Source of the DNA: Cymbidium sinense
Taxonomy: Eukaryota; Streptophyta; Magnoliopsida; Asparagales; Orchidaceae
Reading direction: 5' to 3'
DNA: 64,000 nt
NCBI GenBank assembly: GCA_021442155.1
Contig: CM038221.1
Span: 26,503,906 to 26,567,905 of the forward strand
The notes below the pieces were generated by a model that was not told the origin of the DNA, searched no databases, and was given only the letters and a program-made list of their open reading frames with translations. Shown here piece after piece: positions 25,235 through 37,900 of the stretch. The translations under genes were made by a program, and so were the position numbers. How positions within the stretch are numbered: position 1 is the first letter of the stretch; each line of letters opens with the position of its first letter.

Positions 25235-26013
25235 ATCTGTAGGAATTTTATTTGGAACACCACGCAGATCTTGGGGGTACTTATTTAGGTAATCAAATAC
25301 ATCATTAAGGGATAAATATATTATCTCAAAAGATAAACATATTACCCTATAATAGATTTGATTACTTAATAAGGACTCCTAAGGCTAATGGGTCTTTGAT
25401 ATATTAGAGATTCTTCCCTAAACTACATGGAGAGGTAGAGCAGGGTTTATTTTATCGCAAGGTTCATAGTTTCCTATAAGAGCAAGCCCCTATAATTAAT
25501 TACATTATAGAAGGAAAAGAATTCTTCCTAAGAATACTCTCAATTAAAGAAATTGACTTTCATTTCATATGGATTTCATAGTATACAATAAAAGGATGTT
25601 TAATTTAAAATCCAAGTGGGAACGCTTCAAGGGGGAAGAGTTCTTTTTGGAAGCCAAATAGGATTGAGTAGGAAATGCTTTTGGATACTAAGAAACCCAG
25701 TAAGAATTTCAACTATCCTATTATTTGGCTTTATATTTATGAATTTGAATTATTTAGAATTTTGAGTTGACATTTTATTAGAAATTTAGGACATAGATTC
25801 TAAAAGCACAAGACTGTAAAATGCCTAAATTTGAAGACTTATTCTAATTGATGCTTCAGAACCTAAGTCTAAAAGTACTTCTAACATAAGCTAGAGGTTT
25901 GACCTAGTCTAATTTATATAAATTAGGAAATTATCGATTCTCTTTCTCACTTTAGAAAATAAACCTATTCCGACTCTTCTGGACTTACTTCCCACATAGA
26001 ATGGGTTGCCAGT
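25235..26013 (-). repeat. LTR terminal fragment, element A subfamily
   Basis: The first ~780 bases of the LTR end are repeated ('taggaattttatttggaacacc' onward), matching 10,172-10,945 and 23,776-24,545. The match stops within the 'gggttgccag' word exactly where the plus-sense LTR begins at 26,014. Confidence 0.8.
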
Positions 26014-29000
26014 TGTTGACCTCACTTTTGGAGCGAGCTCTTAACTTACTCATCATAAATCTAGGACTCTTGTAGACACTAAGAGCTCCTTAGTCTTAAG
26101 ACACTTCTAGTGATTAGGTGAACACTTAACCTAAGCCTAGAGACTTAGAAGGATTAGCCATGAGAATAGGTCATGCCTTAGGGATTTAAGAAAACTTGCC
26201 TACCCCATAACCTTAAACCCAATCCATGCTTCCTTCCTCAAAGCAAACCTCCAATTCAAATCCAAATTATAAGTCAATTCCAAATCAAATGATTGAAACC
26301 CATGATCAAATTCAAATTCCAAAACCCTTCCTAAGCCCTTTGATTTTATCTTATGCACTTAGCCTTAATCAAATTCAAATCAACCCCCAATTCAATTAAT
26401 TTTCTCAAATACCAATTCAATTGATTTTCTCAAGAGATCAATTCAATCTTAAATCAAATCTCAAATCAAATTCTAACCCTAATTCAAAATCAAGTAATTG
26501 AAACCTAAAATCAAATTCAAATTCCAAAACCCCTTCCTAAGCCATATGAACCCACTTTCATATGCTTAGCCAAAACCCCCTTTAAACTAAATCAAACTTG
26601 ATTGATTTCTTTATAAATCAATCATTCTTCATTTATATTCACAAGTATAAATGAAATCCAAATTTGAATGAGCCAAATCAAATCAAACCAAATCGAGACC
26701 TTTCTTAAGCCATATGGACCTACCCTTTAAGCTTAATCAAATCTCAACTCAAATCAACCCAAACTCAATTGATTTCTTCATAAGACAATTATTCCTTCAT
26801 TTATATTCACAAATAAAAATGAAAAATAAATTCAAATGAGCCAAATCAATTCAAACTAAATCAATTCTCTACTTAAGCCCTTTTGACCTACATCCCTAAA
26901 CTTGGTCAAATTTGCTTCCAATCACTCCAAACTCAAGTGATTTTCTTATAACACATTTATATATTTATTTATATTCACAAATATAAATGAAATATAAATC
27001 CAAATAGCCAAAATCAAACCCAAATCAAATCAAATTTCTATTTTTATCTTTTTTCGCCAATTTCTTGAACTTGGCTAAATGATACCCAAATCAATTAAAA
27101 ACCCATGGATTTCTTCATGAATTAATCATTCCATCAATCACCTACCCAAATATAAACATAAACTATAATTATCAAACAAAATCTAAATCAACTCAAGTCA
27201 AGCCCATGTTGACCCCTTTTGACTTGAAATTATCATATGAACCAAAATCCATTTGACTCCAAACCGATTCGAATTGGATTTATATTTTCATCCTAAACCC
27301 ATATATGAGTTCACCTCTTCCCCTCTCAAGCCAAACTGAACACCCTATGGATGAATAGAAAATAAGATCTCCCCCATATCATCCTTGGAGACTCTTGCCA
27401 TAGCCTCATCCACTCCTAGCAAGCCACGTGGACCAAATGGAGATAAGTCCGATTGTGGTGGCCCGGGAAATGGGATTGAATCCTTGTCCACCTCAGCCAT
27501 TGAGGGGATATACCCCTCAATTTAAACAAAATTGATTCATTCATTTTCATCTGAGCCCTAGAGACTGAAACAAAACTCCTCATCCATTTCCAAAGCTCCC
27601 CCATTTCCTCCCTTCTCAGTTTTACATTAACCCAAAATAGGGAGGCTTCCCTTATTTTGAATCCATTCATCCCTCAACCAAACTCCAATTAAACTTGCAC
27701 ACACCTTCACCACACCTAATTAAAAATAAGAAAATCATCCCTTGAGTTCCAAAGCCATTAGAAACCATGCTTCGATCAAGGCCGAATGCCAAATAGAAGG
27801 AGCTCGACCCATAGAGCAAACCACCTCAAGTCAAAGCTCTTGCGGCTCAACAGGGCTTCATTTCTACCAAACGAAGCTTCCTCAATCATTGGAACCACTG
27901 GTCACAAGCCGGTGAGGTATGCCATTAAAATCGATCCTTGAATGAAAATAGTTTGGAACTTTGTGAAGGAAACTTGAGTTTGAACCCATCCTAGCCATTG
28001 GATCCTTGTGGATCCTTCGTGCAAAGGTGTAGGTTGAGTTTGGAGTGGATCAAAGCTCGGTGAGCTTGGATCGAGCTATCCATGGTGGATGGACTTCATT
28101 ATTCGTCACTCATAGGAAATAAATCATGGGCAGTCCATTCTGCGTGATTAGAATGAACGGTCCTGATCTGATCACATTAGATCCATAAATTTAATCCTCC
28201 TTAAGCGAGATATTGTGCCATCTTAGATCGACTCCACGAAAGCGCATCCACCGTAATCAATGTGTTTTGACAACTTAAATAGCTTATCTTAATGTACCAC
28301 GGCGTCGTATGTGATGGGATTAAGAGTTAATTAGGGCTATTTTAATTAATTTTTAAGGCTAAAACTTCTAAAAATCATAACTAATCTTAGAAAAATCTTT
28401 AAAAAATATATAAATGATGGCTCATTTTAAAGATATTTTAGAGGAGAATCCATGAAAATTATTATTAATTAATTTTGAATAGTAATTTCTGCTTAAATAA
28501 GGTTTAATTAAAAATTTAATTAGCCTAATTACTCTTTGATTAATTATCCAATTAATTTCAAACTTTCCAAAGATGTTTAGGGGGATGACTTCTACCTCCC
28601 CTATTTTTCTTGAAATTTTTTTGGATAGTTAATTAGAAAAATTGATTGATTAAGCCTTAATTACTCTCTTGCCTTAATTAATGATAATTAATCAAATGAA
28701 TAGTAAATTAATTAATTAATTAATTAAGCTCATTAGACTCTGTTAATAGTGGAGAAACTTAGGGAAATGGGTTGGGACCCCTCTCCCAATCTTTTCCTTA
28801 AGTCTTCTCTATTCCCTCTTTAAAATTAATTAATTAAGACTCATTAATTAATTAATTAAATCAATCAAAATCCCAAATTATATCTGAACTTTAATTAACT
28901 AATTGAAAAGATTTAGGGATTGAGACTTAGGCTTCCTTCTTTGTCTCTTTCCCTAAGTCCATTTCATATTATTAATTAAGGATAATTAGATTTAATTAGA

Positions 29001-31946
29001 TAATTAATGAACTCAATTAACTTGATTAAACCTACCTTCTTTAATCAATTCTTGGGTAGTTCTTTGGGTGTTCAATAACCTAAAGAGAGAGCTAATGAAA
29101 TTATGGTTAGCTCACATGTGTGAGAAAACCATAAAAGTAATTAAGTGAGTCCCTTAAGCTTAATTAACTATTAATTATGAGCCAATTGCATTACTCCTTT
29201 CATTTCTTAGGAGCATTGCTAATTTACTTTTCATGTGGTTGCATATCATGTTGGCTCATCATTATCTAGTTAATTAACTTAAGGTGATGTAGGTAAGGGT
29301 TAATTAATTGATTTAATTCATACCTTAACCTAATTAAAACATAAAATCAACCTAATTGCTTTTCATTAAACCAAATTAACTCACACATGGGGGAATGGGA
29401 TTAGGATTAGCAAACTCTTTCACATTTCTTAAATCAATCAAACATGAGATCAAAAATGGCTTTAAGAAACTTTGGTTTATTTTAAATAAGCTTATTTAAT
29501 GTGATTTTCCTTAGGAATTAGTTAGATTAAATGAAATTACATATTTGTGTTTCTTTATTTCTTTCCAATCATGTTAAAATGTTGTATGCCACTTGTAGTC
29601 ATGCATTCATTTCTTTCAAATTAATTAAATGAAAATGATTCCTTTTATGTCAATTTGCATTGGTTAGCTTAATTAGAAATATGTGTGTCTATTATCACTA
29701 TTAAATCTCAAATATTTTTCAAAAAAAAAGAAAGCTTATGAATGAATAATAATATATATTATGACTTTAGTTAAATATACATAAGAGATGCATGTGAATA
29801 TAAGCTTTGTGTATGAAGTAAAGTCTCTTTCTTTCATTCATGTGTTAATTTGCATAAGTTTAAATATTAATAGGTATATTAGTCTAGACATTCTGGGGAC
29901 GCACGGCTTTAAGTAGCCCCAAAGAGGTTCCTACCTCACTCCCCCGGTGCAGATCAATGGTGACGTACTCATTTGATTTCATTCTTATACATCTTAACAT
30001 TGGAATTTAGATAGAGCTTTAATTCATTTACACAAATAAATCAATTCAATTAAATTCTATTTTTGCATGGTTTTCTATTCTTATAGTTGTTTATACATCC
30101 ATATGTATTTAAGAATAGTGGGTATATTAGTCTGGACATCTCGGGGATGCACGACTTTAAGTAGCCCCAAGGAGGTTCCTACCTCACTCTCCTGGTGTAG
30201 AATAATGATGACATACTTGCTTAAAACTTTCATACATTTGAATGTGCAGTTAGCTAATGAATGAAAACCCCATTTTTTTTATTAAAAAGACATGCATTCA
30301 TATTTTTGTTCAAATGGTGCATGGTTTTTCTATTCTTATAGTTGCTTATACATCCATATCTATTTATGAATAGCGAGTATATTAGTCTAGACATTCCGGG
30401 GACTCACATCTTTAAGTAGCCCCAAGGAGGTTCCTACCTCACTCCCCTGGTGTAGAACAATGGTGTCATACTTGCTCAAAACTTTTATACATTTGAATGT
30501 GTATTTAGCTAATGAATTAAAACCCATATTTTTCTATTAAAAAGACATGCATTCACATTTTGTTCAAGTGGTTGGGTTGATTAGTCATATGATTTAGAGT
30601 TCTTTCCTTATGCTTTTGTATAAGGATTTAGATAGAGCTTTAAATTAATATGACAAAATAATTCAACCAAATGAAACATCAATTCCAAGTACATTTGCTT
30701 ACATTCATCATTTAAGTGAGCAAAACATAAATTGCATGTATAGGTATGTTTAGGACTTAATCATATGCATGTTATATATGATGGAAAGAAATGAACAAAC
30801 ATGTGTTATCTGATAGTAATTAACTCCAATTAATCTTAAGATGCCTTTATTATTGAATGAGATTATTTAAGGTGAACCTAAACCTAGGATTAATTAAAAT
30901 ATTTAATAAGTCATTTAGTAAAGAGAATTGATTAATTAATTTGCTTTAGATGTGGCTTAAGGTAGGGAAGAAAGAGAGTGATCCTCTATTTTTTCTCTTT
31001 ATAACACTTAGTTGTTAAGCATAGATCAAATAGAACAAAAAAAATATCAAATAAAATTTACAAATCAATTAAACCACTTAAAGTGAAACCATCCTTCAAA
31101 TTAAATCTCTTCATACTTAGAAAATTTCAACAAAGCCTAGTTAGAACATACCACACAAGCCGGACACACACACATTAGAATTAAGTCACCACTTCTAGCT
31201 TTATGTTAGGTGGTGCATGGTTTGATGAATGTTTTATTGTAAACTGAATATTAGGTGCATGTCTCGTAGACTAGATAGTAGGCTATGATTAGGCTAATCA
31301 TATTTTTTGCATGAGATTGTGCTTAAGGGGTGCTTAAAATAAATATAAATGCTCTATTTTATAGGTTTCTTAACCCCTAAGCATAATTAATATTAGGACA
31401 GGTGGATTTAGTTACCCATGTGTAGGGTGCTAAGTCCAAATTATATATATAAGTGGTTGGGTTGTATGGTGTGTTTAGCTAAAACTTATCTTGCAGGTGT
31501 AGTTAGATTTACTTTTTCTATTTTTAATATAATTGTGCATTAGAAATTAGGATTAGTGTTATAGGGGATTATGGAGAGTGGAGGTAAGAAGGCTTTTCCC
31601 TAGGAGGCCCATGATGCCTTTGAAGCAACCAAATCAAATGAAGCAAAGATGTGGGGATATGAAGATATGAAGATATGATGATATGAAGACCCCGCATAAC
31701 ATTTATTCATTTTTGTAATTATAATTATTCTTTCATATACTGGGATGTATAAGGATAGAGCTCGGTGACTCATTTCTTTTTTTGGGTTGTACGGCACCCC
31801 GACCGCACCGGCCTGTTCTTCTTTTATGTTGAGTTTATAAATTGATTGATGCTTTGTTTACAATTGTGCAATAGAAATGGCATGTATTTTCATAGTTTCT
31901 TTATATATGATGATTTAATGTGTGGCCTGGATCCTTTAGGCTCTTG
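26014..31946 (+). repeat. Plus-sense long LTR, truncated, left arm of the inverted repeat
   Basis: It begins with TGTTGACCTCAC at 26,014, which is the element-sense LTR start inferred from element A (16,811) and roughly from element B (39,781). It then runs antiparallel to 33,300-39,781. Landmarks are the 'gcatgacctattc/gaataggtcatgcc' segment (26,170 against 39,628), the 'tatattcacaaatataaatg' segments (26,635, 26,800 and 26,975 against 38,900-39,280), a G+C-richer island (27,300-28,330 against 36,400-37,300) and the 'ggacaggtgga' segment (31,400 against 33,860). It ends at 31,946 in 'aggctcttg', about 1.3 kb short of a full LTR, where the LTR of element B starts. No genes were recognised in it. 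Confidence 0.75.
29873..30540. repeat. Local triplication, about 250-bp unit, inside the LTR
   Basis: 'ggtatattagtctagacatt' or close variants start at about 29,873, 30,121 and 30,375, each followed by 'aagtagccccaaggaggttcctacctcactc'-like sequence. The matching place in the right arm (34,720-34,810, reverse complement) has a single copy, so the triplication is specific to the left arm. Confidence 0.85.
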
Positions 31947-34900
31947 TGGTGAAAATTTTATTAGACATTTTCTAAGAGTATACTTCCATTTTCAATCTAT
32001 GTGGATAAAATGAAGATAGAAATATACACTTTGCATTTGAACACCACGTAGATCTACAGATGTTCTTATTAGGGTGATCGGGTATGACATTGAGGAGAGG
32101 TGTATTATCTTAAAAGATAAAAATCACCACCCTACAATGGACCTAATCATCTCAATAAGAACTCCTAAGGACAATGGGTCTGCATATGTACCAGAGATTC
32201 TTCCCCTATTTTACATAAAAAAGTAAAGTAGGGTTTATTTTAAATTAGGTTTGTTAAGTTCTTTATGGAGGTAATCTCTCATAGTTAATTACATCCTAAG
32301 GATTGAGATTCTTAGGAATACTCTCGATTAAGGTAAATGATCATTATCTCCAAAGATTTTGAAAGGGTAGGACTATCAATCAATTGGTTTATTTTTAGAA
32401 ACTCAAGTGGGATCAATCAAGAGGAGGGAGTTCTTATTGAAGCCAAATGAAAATAAGTATGGGGATTCTTAGGATACTAGAAAGCCTAGTAAGCATCCCA
32501 AACTACCCTATGGTTGGGCTTTATATTTTTGAAATTGAATTAGTTTGTTTGAGTTGAATTTTTATTAGAATGCTAGGCTTACAATTCCATAATGCAAAGT
32601 TATGGAAATGCCTAAGAGGTGAGGATTTATGCTTATGGTCCATAAAAGGGAGAAGCAACCTCAGACCCTAAATCTAGGGAGCTTTGGCGAGGGCCAAAAG
32701 CATGACCTAAATCTAAGGTGAAAATGGGTATTTGGTTTACCTCCATAAGAGAGGATAAACCACCAGACTACTTGGATTTACAACCGCCTAGGGGTGACTG
32801 CCAACTAACTCCTCCTATGATATTAAATTCATGTAGGCAAGTCATATGCTTTATACAAGATTGCTAGTCTGTTATTTATTTTAGAAAGAGACTAAGTCCT
32901 TAAACTCACTCCATAAGAGATTAGATCATGTAAGGGCATGAAAAATGACCTAGATCTAATGAAAATCATATTACATTTTTATTTTTATTTTTGGACAATC
33001 ATATGACTCAGGCTTATAATATTCATATGCCTAATGCATGAGAAATAAGATTATGGGCAAAAATCAACGAGATAAGGAGGTGTATTTCTACCATGGCTCT
33101 CACAAGTCAAGCTAAGTTCTCTGGCAAAGGTGGAAGCCCTCCAATCAAGAGTGGAATAATATGCTTTTATGCATGATGTTAGAAGATAAATACTCATCCA
33201 GCTAAAGGGTTGCTAACTCTTTTACCTTCATTTTAACTTAGGCTTTAGATGAAGTTATGAGTTATTTATTTTTAATTTTGAGTTGTTTAATTTGGTAGAA
33301 GATTTATTTTTCTCTAAGAGCCTAATCATCATCCAGGTCATACATCAAGTAAGGAAGAAATTAGGAAAATGATGTCATCTTAATGCACAAGCTAAACAAA
33401 ACATCAAACATTTTATAAAGCTAACGCATAAGAATAAAAGGCCATTTGTGGGTCTCCATACAAACCCAAAAAATAAATTGGGTAGCTGAGCTCTACCCTT
33501 ATACAACCCGGATTACAAATGAATTAATTACAATTAAGTAAGGAAATTTATGTTATGGGGGTTTTCATTCTTCTTTTCTTCTTTCTTCTTCTTTTCTTCC
33601 TTCTTCTTTGGTTCCTTTGTTTGGATGGTTGGAATGTGGATGTTTCAAAGGCTTCACATGGTACATAAGATGAGATCTTATGACCAATGCTCATCCAAAT
33701 CCCCAATAATCATTCTAAAATCCTAATTGCAAAATTACATGAAAAGGAAAAGTAAATCTAACTAACACCTATAAAATAGAGATTAGTTAAACAAACCATA
33801 CAAATCCCAAGCATGTATATTGGACTTAGCACCCCACACATGGGTAACCAAGTCCACCTGGCCTATTGAATTATGCTTAGGGGTATAAACACCTACACAA
33901 TAAAAGCACATATATTTTTATTACAGCACCCCTTAAGCACAATGCCCTATAAAAATAATGATTATACTAAATCATTCTACCATTCATTCTATGCACATAC
34001 ACCCTAACATCCAAACTAGAAATAATACATCACAAAATAAAAGTAAACATCAAGCCATGCACTGCCCTAAACTAAAGCTAGAAGTGGAGACTTAGCCTAA
34101 TGTGTGTGATATTTAAGGTTTGTGTGGTACGCTTAGCTAGGCTTTAAAGTTTAGATTTCCTAAGTATGAAAATGTTCAACTTAAGGGGTGATTTAATTTA
34201 AATTGTTTAGTTATTTTGAGTTAATTTTATTTGATGATTTTTATTTGGTTTAAATGAACCTACTTAATTACTAAAGGTTGTAAAGAGAGGGAAAAGAAAA
34301 GAGAACTTCCCTTTCCTTCCCAACCTTAAGTAATTTTAAAAATGGATTCATGTTTGATTTTTGTTTAATGAATATTTTATTATGTGTTTTAATTAATCTT
34401 AAGTTTAGATAAATTCTAAAAAAACCCATTCAAGAGGAAAGGCATTTTAAGATTAAGTAAAGTGAATTAATATCATAAAATACACATCACTTCATGTCTT
34501 TCCCAACATGTATAACATGCATATGGATGCATCCGAAGCATATATATACATACAAATGAAAATGTTTAGCATGCTTTATGATGAATGCTAAGAAATGTTA
34601 CTTAAGAAAATTGGAATGCTTTTTTATGCATGATTTTCATTAAGTAGAAAAGAGGGGTTTCTTTTATCCTTTATTCACATGCACATGTGTATGTATGAAA
34701 GGCATAAGTGAGTATGGCATCATTGTTAGCACCAGACCTGTAAGGTACAAGACCTACTTAGGGCTACTTAAAATCTCACAACCAGGGTTGTCCAGACTAA
34801 TATACCTTTCTTTCCTTAAATACAAAGAAATGAATGGAAAAAGAAAGATGAAAAAAGTTTGTATTTATTTATTTATTTTGTTTATGCAATTTATATGTAC

Positions 34901-37900
34901 AAGTGTGGATGTCCTTCTTAGGTAATAGCATAGGAATGGATATGAATGGGGTTAGGAAAGTGTTATCTTTTTTTTCAAATGAACTATGCACTTTTTCAAA
35001 CCCTATTCAAAATATGCTAAGAGAAGGAAAAACGCTATACATCTTCATATTTATATCCACATGCAAGCTTATAAATAATTATAAGTAGCACACTTTTAGT
35101 TTTAGGTGTTTGATTTATAGATTTTTTTTAAATTAGTTTTATATTTAGCAGTGATAATCGCCATTCATATTTTTACTTTAGCCAAAATATGTAATTTAAC
35201 ATAAAGAAAATATTTCATTTTCAATTTGATTTTAAACAAATATGAATGCATGAATTCCATATGACATACACATTTAGCATGCTAGAAAGAAATAAAGTGA
35301 TAAAAGTAATGTAAATTCATTCACCCTAATTAATTCCTAAAGACAATCCTATGAAATAAGAAAGTTCAAACTGAATCAAAGTTTGTTTAATATGATTTTT
35401 GTTTTGAATTTGCTTTATGTTTGATTTGGGAAATGTGCAGAAATGTTTGCTGGTCCTAACCCACTTCCCCCACATGTGAGTTAATTTAGTTTGTTCTTAG
35501 GATCATTAGGTGATTTTTATATTTTTATTTAGGTTAAAGTGTGAATTAAGTGTGTTAATTACTCCTTACCTATACCACCTTAGCATATTTAATTAAATAA
35601 TTATGAGCCAATGAGATGGCATAAAACCACACAAGAAATTTAAATCAGTAGTGCACCAAGAAAAGAAAAGGGGCCTAATCCAATTGCCTCATGATTAATG
35701 ATTCATTAAACCAGGGGATTTAATTTAAGTACTTTCATAACCCCTCTCACACATGTGAGTGAGATTTTGATTTTCTTAATGTACTTAGGTCATTGAACAC
35801 CTAAAAATCTACCCAAGATGAATTAGTTAAGTTTTAAAGGCTTTAGAATTTTATCAAATTAATTAGGTAGGTAATTCTGGATTAATCCTTAATTTAAGTT
35901 TGGATTAAGGAAGAAAGAGGGGGTTTAAGGAATAGTTTAAGGAAAACATCCCAAAATTATTCCCTAAACCTCCTGTTCACTTAAACAAACCTTAATTAAC
36001 TCAATCAAGGGGTTAAACCACTAATTATACACTTAATTAAACTTAATTACATTAAGAGGATAATTAGAAATTAATCTAGCAATTCCTCTAATTAAACCAT
36101 CAATAAATCCCAAGAAAATTAGGAGGGAAAAAGTCATCCCACTAATCATACACATGAAGTTTAGAATTAATCAGTGGGGTAATTAGAGGATAATTAGCAA
36201 AATTAAATTCCCAATAAAACCCAAATCTAGAAAATAACATTGTTCAAAATTCATTGAAATCAATTTTATAATATTCTAGATTTAAATACCTTTCATATGC
36301 AATTTATTTCACAATTTTTTTATTTTTGCTACACTTAGATATGCATTTTTAAAGATTCCAAGTTTAATTAAGTAATTTAAATCCCTAATTATATAGTTAA
36401 TCCTATCGGCACCATGTGGAGGATGACCCAGCGCGCACTTTTCACATGGCGATGATTAATATTTAAGTTATGACATCATAGCCGTGTGGTGGCGCTATGT
36501 GCTTCTCCATTCGTCCATCAAGGATGGACGGGGATCCATGGTTCTAAAGGATTAAAACTTGGATCCTATGTGTTTTAATCATGGCTGTCCATCCAAAATG
36601 CATGGATGGACGAACCATGATTCTTCCCTAGGATCGCTTGTGGGAGATGGCCACCGTCCATCTTCCATGGCATGATCCAAGTTCGATTGAGCTCAGATTG
36701 ATCTCAAATTCAACCCACACCATCACCATTCAATGGAGATCATATCTAACATCTAGATTCTCATGAGATAAAACTTCACTTCACAAAGTACCAGACCATG
36801 GCTAAATTGAGCTTGGTTTAATGGCTTACCTTATCGTAGGATATCACCGATGCTCGATTCCATTGGAGAAGCTTTGTCTAGTGGAGAAAAAGCTTTGTTG
36901 AAGTTTTGAGGCCTTGAAATTGGGTGGATCTTCCTAGAGGTCAACTTCTCTTTCACTTGAACTCGGTCTTGGTTGAAGTAGCACCTCCCTTGCTTTTGGA
37001 GCTTGGAAGAAGGTTGGGGTGAGTTCGATTTGATCCTCTGAGGGTGCTCAATGGAGGAATTGGCTTGGTATTGAGTATGGAGTAGGTTGGATTTCAGCTT
37101 GAGTTCCCCTATTTTCAATCTATGAAAATCGAGAAAATGAAAATTCAATTTTCCTCTAAGAAGCTTGGGATCACTTGGCAATGGCTCCTCTGGCTTCCCT
37201 AAGTTCAATCGAGTATGCTACAATAAAATTCAAGTGAAATTAGGGGGAGTATATCTCCCTTAGAGCAATCGAAGGGTCGAGCCTTCTCTTACCATTTTGA
37301 TACAATAAACTCTATTCAATGGGCTTGTTAGGCTATTAGAGGTGTCCTTGCATTAGGTTTTCACCAGGTAAGGAGTGGAGGAGCTTTCCATGTGCTTAAT
37401 TCAAGTGGAGGATGTGCTAAATTTCATGCAATTGGTTGATTTTAGCACTAGGTTCAGTTGGGCTGACCCAAACCCATTGGGCTAGGTGAACCACACTTAC
37501 TAGTGTCCACGGTCCACTAAGAGGGTGTCAAGTGGTCATGAAGAGGATTTGACCAAGTTCCATGTGAATTTGGCCAAAATTTACCCTATGTCCTAGGAGT
37601 AAAATGGTCATTTGGCCTGGATTTCAATTTGAATATGTTTAGTATGATTGAAAAATGGGTTAGGCCAAGTTTCATTGAATTTGGAATTAGTTTGATGTAA
37701 TTTGGCTCATATTGACCCTTTAGGTCAAAATGGGTCAACTTGGGTCAAGTTGATCAATTGGTCAAATTGGGTCAAACTAAGGGTTGGTCAAGTTCATGAC
37801 CATTTGAAATGTTATGGTGGCTTTGGTTTGATTCAATTTGGTTTAGATTTGAATTTGGTTCATTTGATTTCATTTAGGTCAAATGGGTCAAGTTGACCAA

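Noticed and set aside
31600..31797. 65-codon minus-strand frame
   Set aside because: It lies in the LTR in antisense and its counterpart at 33.4-33.7 kb is not open in the same frame.
36831..37208. 125-codon open frame in element sense within the LTR
   Set aside because: Its position in the LTR island and lack of a matching protein in the two sister islands argue against a gene. It is noted in the LTR entry only.
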